Source: Aporrectodea caliginosa (Eukaryota > Annelida > Clitellata > Crassiclitellata > Lumbricidae). Taken from it: a DNA stretch of 64,000 nt. The notes under the pieces were generated by a model, which saw only the letters and a list, made by a program, of their open reading frames with translations, ran no database searches and was not told the origin of the DNA. Below, in pieces: positions 19,674 through 30,461 of the stretch (position 1 is the stretch's first letter; every line of letters starts with the position of its first letter). The stretch is taken from contig JACEVL010000415.1 of the NCBI GenBank assembly GCA_020284085.1, positions 2,114,227-2,178,226 of the forward strand, written 5' to 3'. Position numbers and translations under genes: made by a program.

Positions 19674-20249
19674 AGACCTGGCCAATGATTATCGGCAAGG
19701 GCGAAATGTGCGGCGAAACTGTTTCTCTAATGGGTTACATAGCTAGTTTGAACAACGTTGAAACTTGAAAGTATTACCACGGTCGCCATGGCTCGTGTAC
19801 GCGTACAAGAGCCTGCAGTCGACCGTGGTGGCCTCCGTCACCACATGTAGGCCTATCGCCCTTGGAGGTAGGCTGTGCCCTTTGAGAACCAGCTGCGCGT
19901 ACACAGATCACAAGCATGCTGCAAGGACCCCGACCGTCGACATGGGAAGAAGCTTTACGGATCTTCATCGACTCAACTCGTAACAGTCCTCCAGCGATAG
20001 CTACATTGAACATGTCGTAATCAAACGAAGTAGAATGAGTTATTAAGAAATTTAATTATTAAGGCAGCTTCACATTCTCCGTAGACTTAGTTACAAGTGG
20101 CAACTTCAAGTTCAAGATCAGTAAAGCACATTCTACTTAGCTTCCAAATAAATATTTTAAAATTACAATTAATATTAATACCTCACAAAATGAGTGGTGG
20201 GACAGTGGTGGGACACAAATCAGTGGTGGGACATATCCGAGCAGTGGTG
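19674..20249. other. No feature seen
   Basis: Unclassified sequence; just after it, around 20200-20255, is a short tandem gtggtgggaca repeat of about four copies. Confidence 0.5.
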
Positions 20250-20254
20250 GGACA

Positions 20255-20535
20255 TTTGAATGAATGAGAAAGTGAACGACTGACTGAACAACTGACACCT
20301 AGTGAATGAATTAATTACTTCCTGACTGCATGAGTGAATGAATGAACGAACGAATGAATGAATAAATGAATGAAGGAAAGACTGATTGAATGCCTGAATG
20401 CCTGAATGACTGTGCCCGAATGTTTGAATGAGTGAGTGAGTGAGTGAGTGAGTGAATGCGTGAGTAAGTGAATGAATGAACGCCTTATGATGAAAGAAAG
20501 AAAGAAAGAAAGAACGAACGAAAGAACGAATGAAT
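20255..20535. repeat. Degenerate GAAT/GAGT/GAAA tetranucleotide repeat
   Basis: Imperfect gaatgaatga and gagtgagt units passing into gaaagaaag, where duplication copy 2 starts. Confidence 0.9.
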
Positions 20536-20832
20536 GAAAGTCCTCTGCATTGCACACAATTGAATTAAGCAAACACATTTGAAATGGAAGATAGCAAGAA
20601 AGACAGAAAGACAGAATTAATTAAGTAGTGAACGAAAATCCTGTGCATTGCACAAGAGCAAAACCTTTCAATTGATGAACGAGTGAACAATTGGAATAGC
20701 TCACTGACTGACTAACTGCCTGAATGACTGGAACAGTCAGGAAATCTGTCTTTTTAATCAATCAATCAATCATTTAGGTAGCCATTTCATTCGTGAACAA
20801 TATTAATCAACTTATCCCGTGTTCGTAACAAC

Positions 20833-21004
20833 CTGACAGCCAGTCACCAAGGACGGGAGAAGCCTGCTCCAGAAGCAGCGTTCCGCGTTGCCTAGCAACG
20901 GTGTAGATGCGCTTAGTACAGTAGAAGATGCCAAGTTCCGGATGGATTCGAATTACGGAATGTAAGACACTCGTTCTCCACAATAATCAACAGCAGCACA
21001 CTAC
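20833..21004 (-). pseudogene. Duplicated exon of the transcobalamin-like gene, frameshifted
   Basis: It aligns with exon 5055-5237 including both splice sites, but lacks 11 bases (172 versus 183) after cggaatgtaagac, shifting the frame, and has several substitutions. None of the neighbouring exons is duplicated here. It is a dead exon copy. Confidence 0.85.
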
Positions 21005-21082
21005 CTGTAATGTAATGTCATGTACTTGTGACCAGTTCCGCAAGCGCCTGAAAACCTCTCTTTACCAGTGAAGATGGCCCGG

Positions 21083-21766
21083 ATCGCATATTACGAAAGT
21101 ACACAAAGAAATTGATCCAAGGGATTCTCTCGACCAATCAGAAGCCGCCATGTCAGTAATAACATTCACTGCATCATGAATAGTAATTAGCTATGCGCCT
21201 TGCTTAAATAAGTAAACAGTGAACTTCCAGTAGCCTACAGTTTGCAAAAACAGTTCGAATTTAAATTGATAAATTGCGAAATGGCCGATTATATGAAAAC
21301 TTTGCCTGCCGATTATATATAGGCTATCGGAGTTCACTGGCGACTACTCTGACGTGAAAAGTAATTATAAAGCGATCTTTCAACTAGCTTTCTCTGAGAC
21401 GCCGCAATAGGCCTAGTGTCCACCGAGACAGCACATACATACAAACCACGACATTGGCCTTATCACATAAATGTTTCATTGTGCCACTTATCGATTTGAT
21501 TGTATTGTTCTAATTTTAAATTTCACTCTACACGTGATTACAAAGTTTACGACTATCGTTGGAAGGTCGAAGGTGACTCTACCGTGTGCCACATTATCCC
21601 TCGCACTTTCTGTCTCTGGTTCATCGACCTATATTGACCTCAATATAGGTCGATGCTCTGGTTAGACTGCCGTTAGAGGCAGATGAATATTCAAATTCAC
21701 ACTCATCCTCTGATTGGTCGCGTGATTCCCTTGGATCAATTTCCGTGTGTACTTTTGTAATATGCG
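21083..21766. mobile_element. MITE nested in the SINE
   Basis: The TIRs are long: cgcatattacgaaagtacac at the left and its near complement at the right, continuing through aaattgatccaaggga and gaccaatcaga, about 75 bp with mismatches. cccgg flanks both ends (21078-21082 and 21767-21771). The uninterrupted SINE at 29958 shows the target as a single cccgg. No transposase. Confidence 0.8.
21622..21655. mobile_element. 34-bp TIR-only transposon remnant with 8-bp target duplication
   Basis: CATCGACCTATATTG and its exact complement CAATATAGGTCGATG are separated by only four bases. The octamer ctctggtt flanks it on both sides (21614-21621 and 21656-21663). The same termini bound the 478-bp element at 42670-43147, also with a perfect 8-bp duplication. 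It is nested inside MITE 21083-21766, itself inside a SINE. Confidence 0.85.
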
Positions 21767-22031
21767 CCCGGGTCGGGAGCGCCTCTGTTTTGAGTGACGC
21801 TATATAGCCTAAATGCTTGATTACGATTACGATTACGATTGTGCAATGCATTGTAATAATATAATTCAATGTGATGCAATATCGGTAATGAAATGATATA
21901 ACGTCGTCATGCAGAGTTCTGTAGATGATTCTGCTTCATTAGTTTCCTTATCTATTGTTGTTTAGCTCACAAGAGTTTAAATTGGGTCTATGTTGCTTCA
22001 TTAGTTTACTTAAGTTAGGCCTATTGTTGTG

Positions 22032-22325
22032 CAGTGTTTAATCTAGTCCCCTTGCTGTCGGGGGGAATCGAGGGTTCTGGGATACCCAACATATCCAACA
22101 TATCTGAAAAATTTCGAGGGGGGAGGTAGTAACAGAGTTTTCCCAAGAATTTTCGAGTAACGTGCATTTTTCGTCCAACAATTTCGAGGGGGGGTAGTAC
22201 CAACACTTTCAAACACAAACATTTTACACAAACTTTCTATACAAAATTTCATCTCGCTCATTTTTCTGGGGGGAAAACTCAATCCTGGGGGAACTTACCC
22301 CCAGAGACGTCTAGATTAAACACTG
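22032..22325. mobile_element. hAT-type MITE in copy 2
   Basis: Perfect 15-bp TIR CAGTGTTTAATCTAG. attgttgtg is duplicated on both sides (22023-22031 and 22326-22334), and copy 1 near 5470 shows the unoccupied site with one attgttgtg. The interior has aatttcgagggggg repeated. Confidence 0.9.
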
Positions 22326-22880
22326 ATTGTTGTGCCGTTTTCACAGCTCTGTAGCCTGTATACGCCTTCAATTCTGCTGCGAGTGGAGGTCACGCATGAA
22401 GGAATCTTTTCTGGTCTTTTTAATTTGGTGCCCCCTAGAATCGTGGGAGCCCGTGCCACGGCGGGACCCCTGTCGACTACCCGGTCAGCGTGCCCATGCC
22501 TCAAGCGTGCCCAAGCCACTGTGTTATTGTTGCGTTGTGGTCTCTTTTTTCGGAGTTTGAAATATTCTAAGGGTGCATGTAGCCTATGCCAGCATTTTCA
22601 TGCCTCGAATAAAATTGATTTGCGGCAATTTTGAAGTCAGTTGCGCAATCTGGCGAATCAAAATATAAATATGACTTTTGGTGTTAGCTAGAAAACCAAA
22701 TCTAAATTTATAGAAATTTTATCAAATCGAACGGAATAGTTAAAATTGCGCTATTTTAACGGTTTCCTCATCTTGAAGTTACGCTTCTGTTAAAGCAGAA
22801 TTTTAAGAGTTATTGCGGCAGTAAGACTAGCCTCTTTGACCACCTTTATATTGGGCTCATAAACTTATACAAGGCATAGG

Positions 22881-23453
22881 CTAATTATTCGTATTCAGTT
22901 TTAGAGTCAAAGAAACTACATGTATATTGTATAACTCATCTATTGTTGCACTGTAACAAAGAAAATTCGAGAAAATATCTCGAATATATTAAGAGATAAA
23001 TGTAAAGTATTCAAGTTAGAATTTAATATTAGGACCTTGCTTGGTGTGGGCTGCTTGCAAGGTGAAGTCTTTAGGCTGGTCAACCTTATCGGTAAGGGAT
23101 TTTTAGGTTGCAATGTTTATAATGTCAGTGGACGTTGATGTAGACATTTTGTTGTTAGGGTGTAATATGTGAATGCGTTAAAAGTTTGTTATTTTGAAGC
23201 CATTTGTATATATTATGCTAACATTGCTTGTTTGTAATGATATGTAAACATTTATATCTAAACTAAGAATTTCATATCCAAATAACATAAATAATAAATT
23301 TAATAACCATTAAACTGATATTAAAAATTAAAAGCGAAAGATTAAGAATCTCAGGTCAAATTACAATACGCTTTTCTATTCATATCTTTAGTTAACATAT
23401 GAAAAAAAATGTCGTTTTCAATGTATACCTATACATGTAGGCCTATTTTAGAT
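22881..23453. other. AT-rich, no feature seen
   Basis: No recognisable gene or repeat boundary. Confidence 0.5.
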
Positions 23454-23765
23454 TACGAACTACGAACGGAAGAACGGACCGACAGAAGGACGAACGAAGA
23501 GTAGAGGAGGAGAGGGGAAGGAGGGGAGTGGAATACGAACTACGAACGTAAGAACCGACCGACAGCCGGACGAACTGAAGGAAGGAGAGGGCAAAGGACG
23601 GGAGGGGACAACGAACGGAAGAACGGACGAAAAACCGACAGCCGGAAGAACGGAGGGAAGGGCAGAGGAGGGCCGCGGAGAGGAGGCGATGGGAGTACGA
23701 ACGAAACAACGGTCGAAGAACCGACAGCCGGACGAACGGATGAAAAGAGTACCAACCAACCATCC
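23454..23765. repeat. Degenerate purine-rich repeat related to the 57.9-62 kb satellite
   Basis: Units with acgaacggaagaacgg, gaccgacagccgga and ggagaggggaagg repeat about every 85 bases and end in gagtaccaaccaaccatcc. This is the reverse complement of the ggatggttggttggtactc, gttcgttcg and ctcccctcc blocks at 57.9-62 kb. Confidence 0.75.
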
Positions 23766-25838
23766 CTGTCAAATGACACAGAGGCCGCCAGAGTTAGCCA
23801 GGACACTGTTCCCCTGTTTAACGGCACAGAGGCCGCCAGAGTTACCGAGGTCAGTGTTCCTCTGTTATTTGGCACAGAGGCCGCCAGAGTTAGCCGGGTC
23901 ACTGTTCCCCTGTTTAATGGCACAGGGGCTGGCAGAGATAGCCGGTTTACTGTTCCCCTGTTTAATGGCACAGGGGCCGCCAGAGTTAGCCGGGACACGG
24001 TTCCCCTGTTTAATGGCACAGGGGCCGCCAGAGTTAGCCGGGACCATTTACTATTCCCTCTGTTAAATGGCACAGGGGCCGCCAGAGTTAGCCGAGTCAC
24101 CGTTCCCCTGTTTAAAGGCACAGGGGCCGCCAGAGTTAGCCGGGACCATTTACTATTCCCCTGTTAAATGGCACAGGGGCCGCCAGAGTTAGCCGGGTCA
24201 GTGTTCCCCTGTTTAATGGCACAGGGGCCGCCAGAGTTAGCCGGGACCATTTACTATTCCCCTGTTAAATGGCACAGGGGCTGCCAGAGTTAGCCGGGTC
24301 ACTGTTCCCCTGTTTAAAGGCATAGGGGCCGCCAGAGTTAGCCGGGACCATTTACTATTCCTCTGTAAATGGCACAGGGGCCGCCAGAGTTAGCCGGGTC
24401 ACTGTTCCCCTGCTTAATGGCACACAGGGCCGCCAGAGTTAGCCGGGTCACTGTTCCTCTGTTTAATGGCACAGGGCCCGCCAGAGTTAGCCCGGACGCT
24501 GTTCCCTCTGTTTAACGGCACAGGGGCCGCCAGAGTTAGCCGAAAGATTGTACCCCTGTCTAATGGCACAGGGGCTGGCAGAGATAGCCGGTTTACTGTT
24601 CCTCTGTTTAATGGCACAGGGCCCGCCAGAGTTAGTCGGACGAACGGTTCCCCTGTTTAATGGCACAGAGGCCGCCAGAGTTAGCCGGGGCCATTTACTA
24701 TTCCCTCTGTTAAATGGCACAGGGGCCGCCAGAGTTAGCCGGGTCACTGTTCCCCTGTTTAAAGGCACAGGGGCCGCCAGAGTTAGCCGGGACCATTTAC
24801 TATTCCCCTGTTAAATGGCACAGGGGCCGCCAGAGTTAGCCGGGTCACTGTTCCCCTGTTTAATGGCACAGGGGCCGCCAGAGTTAGCCGGGACCATTTA
24901 CTATTCCCCTGTTAAATGGCACAGGGGCCGCCAGAGTTAGCCGGGTCACTGATCCCCTGTTTAGTGGCACAGGGGCCGCCAGAGTTAGCCGGGACACGGT
25001 TCCCCTGTTTAACGGCACAGGGGCCGCCAGAGTTAGCTGAAAGATTATACCCCTGTCCAATGGCACAGGGGCTGGCAGAGATAGCCGGTTTACTGTTCCC
25101 CTGTTTAATGGCACAGGGGCCGCCAGAAATAGCCGGGTCACGGTTCCCCGGTTTAACGGCACAGGGGCCGCCAGAGTTAGCCGGGACACTGTTTCCTGTT
25201 TTATGGCACAGGGGCCGCCAGAGATAGCCGGGACCATTTACTATTCCCTCTGTGCCGAATGGCACAGGGGCCGCCAGAGAGCCGTCGCGAGTCCCCCTGT
25301 TTAATGGCACAGGGGCCGCCAGAGTTAGTCGGGTCACTGTTCCTCTGTTTAATGGCACAGAGGCCGCCAGAGTTAGCCGGGACACTGTTCCCCTGTTTAA
25401 CGGCTTGTCAGGGGCCGCCAGATTCTTGTCGGGGACCATTCACTGCTCCCCTGTTTAAAGGCACAGGGGCCGCCAGAGTTAGCCGGGACCATTTACTATT
25501 CCCCTGTTAAATGGCACAGGGGCCGCCAGAGTTAGCCGGGACGCTGTTCCCCTGTTTAATGGCACAGAGGCCGCCAGAGTTATCCGGGACACGGTTCCCC
25601 TGTTTAACGGCACAGAGGCCGCCAGAGTTAGCTGAAAGATTGTACCTCTGTCTAATGGCACAGGGGCTGGCAGAGGTAGCCGGTTTACTGTTCCCCTGTT
25701 TAATGGCACAGAGGCAGCCAGAGTTAGTCGGGTCACTGTTCCTCTGTTTAACGGCACAGAGGCTGCCAGAGTTACCGAGGTCAGTGTTCCCCTGTTATTT
25801 GGCACAGAGGCCGCCAGAGTTAGCCGGGTCACTCTAGG
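23766..25838. repeat. 48-bp minisatellite, array 1
   Basis: About 43 units, with consensus features ggcacaggggccgccagagt, then tagccgggacactgttcccc, then tgtttaat. A second variant carries ccatttactattcccc. Because 48 is divisible by three, several frames stay open on both strands (for example MAQGPPELAGTLFPCL as a 16-residue unit). Each unit contains complementary ACAGGGG and CCCCTGT words. Reverse-complement relative of array 2 at 61992-62938. Confidence 0.95.
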
Positions 25839-26756
25839 CAGGCACTTAGTTTCAAGGGTTAACACCGCCCTGGCCCTGCCACTTATTAGAGCAACAGACC
25901 ACCACAGCCTGGACGCCGTCCATGCAGCAGTGTAATTACCTTGGGCGGGTCAAGCTATACGCCCCCCGCCCCCAGCAGCTTTCAGCAGCTCAATGTATCT
26001 TGATTTTCGCGCGCATCCAAATATTTCCAACATGCGTTATAGCCCATGGAGAACTAAATATTTCGGTATCCCCGGTGAGCCCCAGGATCTTCTGAAGAAA
26101 TGATCGACTTTCCAGTGGTATATATATATATAATATTGTAATTTACAGATACTGATATTCTTCAGTAGCCTAGTTCTTTCCTTCTGACTATTATAGACAG
26201 TAGCAATAGTATAGCACAACCGGTATCACACCCCTCATGTAGATGTGGAATATTTGAAACCGAAAACTGACACACACAATCTGTAAATTTGCTTAAAGTT
26301 CACCAGGGAAAGGCTGTCCGTTGAACCAATGGAGTTCTTTCTAATTATCATTTCGTGGCATGGCTAAGCCTTTTTAGTATGCCTTTGAATGTAGCCATCA
26401 TTATAATAATTATGGTCTTGCTCTAACCCTCTAAGGGATATGGGACATTTATGCCCCATGTCAGAAAAACGTGCCTGGATTTACAAATTGGTTTGTTTAC
26501 ATACATATGTACTTACATATAATATTATATACATACATACATATATGCATACATAGAAACATATGTACATGCATAGAGGGCTAACAACAAACGCTCAGCT
26601 GGATAATTAATTGGTGCAGCAATAAGCATCTCCATACCGATTGATGGAAGTAGTGAGCACGGTTGTTTGTAACAAGAGAATGAATAACAGTAACTTAAGG
26701 CCTAACATAAAATTTAACTCAAGTAGATATATATAGGTCCTATTATGGTCGACTAT
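25839..26756. other. No gene seen
   Basis: 25839-25935 encodes a short open stretch (VNTALALPLIRATDHHSLDA) that may belong to the retroelement carrying the minisatellite, but I cannot place it. The remainder is AT-rich with a short CATA tract near 26525. Confidence 0.45.
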
Positions 26757-26760
26757 TTAA

Positions 26761-27717
26761 CCCTAGGGCTACCAAGCTTTTTTGTAACACTGGCTACCAA
26801 GGGGGGTGGTTACCACCACCCCTGGATTTCGTGTTTGGTTTCACATATATCATAACTTGTAATATAGGAATGGATTCAGCATTCATTTCTGCACAGAATG
26901 GTATATTTAGTTGTACATTATGTGAATGCACCTCGAAATTACATCACTTTTAACAACGGAACCCATTAATTAGCGATATTTTATATTATTGCGTACATTT
27001 TGTACTTTTTCGATAAACAAATATAAGATTATGTGTGTTTTGAAACTAATCTATGTATAAAAGATACACACAATCATCCCTACACATGTTTATATAGTAT
27101 AAATGTACATCCATACATATAATATATCCATACATATATATCGGTTTACGTTGTAATGCTGTATTCAGCCATTTTCACACAGATTACGCGTAGGCCTTAT
27201 TATTATTTATTTTGATCACTTCTGGTATTCAAAAGACAAAGATGTAGGTATGAAAAGAAGCCCTACATTCCCTCTAAAGAATGGTATCTTTAATTGTTTC
27301 TCTTCCAGGAAGACAAATGAATATGCTACAGACAAAAACTAAGGGGCAGTGCTTCCATTCAGCCATTTTTCACGCATATTACGCGTATTATTATTTATTT
27401 TGATCACTTCCGGTTTTCATAAGACAAAGATGTAGGTATGCAAATGAAGCCCTGCATTCCTCTAAAGAATGGTATAATTGTTTCTCTTCTAGGAAGAATA
27501 GTCAATAAGCTAAAGTCGAAAAACTAAGGGGGTGGTATCCTCGGGTATATCAGGTATAACTTTTGAATGGCGTGGGCTACCACCATGATGTTTACCTCAA
27601 AATGTGCGCCAATGAATCTGCTACAGCTACCTAAAATGCAAAAATTATATTCCATATGGGAAAAAATTATGCATAAAAACGTGGGGGTGGCAACCACCCC
27701 CCTTGGTAGCCCGAGGG
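26761..27717. mobile_element. piggyBac-like MITE
   Basis: TTAA flanks both ends (26757-26760 and 27718-27721). The TIR begins CCC as in piggyBac: CCCTAGGGCTACCAAG at the left, complement of CTTGGTAGCCCGAGGG at the right, followed by a complementary ggggggtggttaccaccacc block. The interior is a tandem duplication of about 190 bases (27161-27345 and 27356-27530). No transposase frame. Confidence 0.85.
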
Positions 27718-27721
27718 TTAA

Positions 27722-29274
27722 GCCGTTCGTTCATCGGAATCTCTTCCATGGTGAAGCAGGGACAGGGAGTGGCAGCAGAGTCGACGTCTTAGAATATGCG
27801 CTTTAATATATATATATAATATATATATTTCAAGTAAAGCTTAATTACCTTCTCAATTTAGGCCTAATTCTAAAAATGATAGCTGGTCGCATACCGTCAT
27901 ACGTAGCCATAGAGATGTATAATATATAAATATATCACTAGAGCCCCGCATCTACCATCTATGGTGAAGCCGTGACCCTTAAGCTAGGCATAGAGACGTA
28001 TCTAAGGTCGTTGAGACGTATAATATAAACCGACGTCATCATCGACGTGAAATGCGTGGACACGTCACCAGTTATGTTAATGAGCGCTGGCTAAATTGTG
28101 TAGTGTGTGGATGTAGCAACTTATTAAAGCCCGAAAACGTGGCAGCTGGAATATTATTTAATGGATAAGTTGTTATTTTGTGTCTTTTGAATTTTTTTAA
28201 GGCGTAATCTTCGAAAAGAAATTAAAGTCTCGTTTAAGCTGGACTGCGTCCATGAATTTCAACCAATCAAAACGCGTCATTTCAATTTAAATTAACTGCG
28301 GAGCTCTCAAAAAGGTGTTATTATATCTATGGTTGTGGCTTCAAAAATTAGCGAAGGGAATATACGCCATATTCCCTCTAGCGATGATAATAATAACTCA
28401 TTGTACGTAGCCAACGTATAGGCCTACCAGCTTTAGCCTAATGCCTCTAGTAAAAAATACTTTAAACGGAAGGTTTGAGTAATTTTGACATTTGTAACAG
28501 GGCACTGTGACAGAATTTCCAGTTAATCCTTCAAATAGCGTCTGTTTTTCATAATCTCTGAGTATAGATTATAAGGCTTTCAGAATTTGAAACTTATCCG
28601 TTCTTTAGGCGCCGCTACACTGCTAGGCTGCATCTTTTCGCTAGCTCAAAAACTTGTATTTTTTTTCGGGTCGGCTACTTTCTCATTGGGAGCTCTACTG
28701 ATTGATGTTCACTGTGGGATGCGCTTAATAAATCTCTAAATACAATACAATACACTGAGGTTGTGTATCACTGAATAGTTTAAGATGACAAATTAAGTGA
28801 ACCTAAAAAATATAGACCTTGCTTTGAAGCAGAGGAGATAATTTAAATTCAGCTTCCAAAATAATTAACGAATTTTCGCGAGTAGGATCTATAGCTCAAA
28901 CTTTGAAGCTCAATGCTCAACACTTTTCAGGGTTACTTATAATGATCTATGGTTACCTTAGGGTTGATTTAAAAATCTTTGGTTGTGGCGCTTGGTAACT
29001 GGTTTTACTGGGAAATTGGTTTTAAAACTTATAAAACTTATTAAGCATATTTAAGAATAGTTACTTGTAAAGCTGACGGCGCTGGTGAGCTTGACTTTAC
29101 CTAATAATTATACGTAAGAATTTCAAATCGGCTGTATGTGTATTTGTTGTTGACGCTGTGGGCGATAAATGAGGTATTTGGTGAGAAACTGCCGCTTGAA
29201 AGTTGTGTCTCGTAAGCCTCGTAATTCACTAGGCAGACGAGCATACCTTCTTTGGAGCAGTGGTGGAGACCATA
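27722..29274. other. No gene seen
   Basis: Contains a third copy of the 23-base word also in the peptide gene (27768-27790), a (TA)n patch at 27807-27830, and a SINE-like end (gatgcgcttaataaatctc near 28720). Confidence 0.5.
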
Positions 29275-29776
29275 GAGAGTGACATGGGGAGGCAATCTCG
29301 TCCCCATCCCCGCCCCGCAACAAGTAAGTCTTCCCCATCCCAACCCCATCCCCGTGTAGGGTTTGTCCCCATCCCCGCAGGCTTTCTCCCCATCCCCACC
29401 CCATCCCCGCAGGACGACATCACATTCCCCGCAAAAAGTTTACACCAATTCAAATTTAAAAAATCAAATTTTTAGCTTACAAATCTATTTGTATTGCAGA
29501 TTGCAATAGTCTGCTATTATCTTACCGACAGTTTGCATTAACGAAGTCCTGACTATTTCTGATGAAGGCTTCAGGAAATAAAAAATCTCCTCAGATTTCT
29601 TAACATCACCCGGGTTTATTATCAGCTCATCATTACCGCTGTATTACCGCGGGATAAAGATATGAGTAAACCCCATTACCGCGGTATTGCCGTTTGTCCC
29701 CATTACCGCGGTATTACGCAATTGTTGTCCCCATTACCGCGGGATTTACGCCGGGGAAATTCCCCATGTCACTCTC
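29275..29776. mobile_element. TIR element filled with C-rich tandem repeats
   Basis: A 16-bp TIR, GAGAGTGACATGGGGA, with TA on both flanks. The left interior is ccccatccccgc-type repeats (29295-29430); the right interior is a ~25-bp ccccattaccgcggtatt repeat (29640-29750). The two arrays are different sequences. No coding frame. Confidence 0.7.
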
Positions 29777-29957
29777 TAGTCTGTAATAAGATATGGTACG
29801 AGTCGGGCTTTTGGCCTGGCACCGAATGTCGCCAAATTTTACTTGGTGATGCCTGGCACCGAAAATAGTCAAACACGACTATTCCCGCAAAGATCCTACG
29901 ATCTTGACTGTAACCTAATCTAACCAAGTGGCTTCTGTATAGCCATTATCATTATCA

Positions 29958-30058
29958 CCAGCGCCTGAAAACCTCTCTCTTTACCGGCGAAGACACTGGC
30001 CCGGGTCAGGAGCGCCTCTGTTTTCGAGTGGCGCTATATAAATGCTCGATTACTATCA
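29958..30058 (+). mobile_element. SINE 3' segment, uninterrupted copy
   Basis: gcgcctgaaaacctctctc to gagtggcgctatataaatgc, then cgattactat. It matches the split SINE at 21031-21838 and shows that element's structure without the nested MITE. Confidence 0.75.
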
Positions 30059-30461
30059 TAATGCCCACAGTATCCATTGATAGTCATTTCAAGTAAAGCT
30101 GTAATCGAACATCATAATCTGTTGAACTCCAATAGGTTAGAGAATCCAGTAATTAGGCTACAGTGGGCAAGCAGAGTGAAATAGAATTCGAGTACAAAAT
30201 TGATCTTTAAAAAGCAGGCACTGAAACTTGTTCCTTTAGGTTCAAAAGCAGGGTGTGGGCCAAGACACCTTTGCCCACGCAGCCATAACGTTTTGCTGTG
30301 GTACTGCACTTTGACAGTCCCACCAAGTTAGGTTGAGAGCTTGTTTTCTGTGTAACAGTTGTGATTTCAGTGTGCTATAAATTTTAAGTATTTAATTTGT
30401 TACAAATTTGCGTACATTGTTTGTTTGAATACTTTGTAGGTCGTGCCGTGTTGAGAGAAAG

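Larger units (their letters stand above)
21031..21838. mobile_element. SINE inserted in copy 2, interrupted by a MITE
   Basis: Outer SINE sequence is at 21031-21082 (gcgcctgaaaacctctc) and 21767-21838 (gagcgcctctgttttgagtg, then a (GATTAC)n tail). Copy 1 near 5262-5280 shows the empty site, and ttgtg is duplicated at 21026-21030 and 21839-21843. A near-identical uninterrupted copy is at 29958-30058. Confidence 0.85.
20486..22880. repeat. Segmental duplication, copy 2
   Basis: Direct copy of 4640-6890. It lacks the ~800-bp insert of copy 1, but carries two private insertions (21031-21838 and 22032-22325) whose empty sites are visible in copy 1. It includes a broken copy of one transcobalamin-like-gene exon. 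Confidence 0.85.

Noticed and set aside
23766..25838. CRISPR-like array of regular repeats
   Set aside because: Units are contiguous 48-bp tandem repeats without unique spacers, and the genome is eukaryotic.
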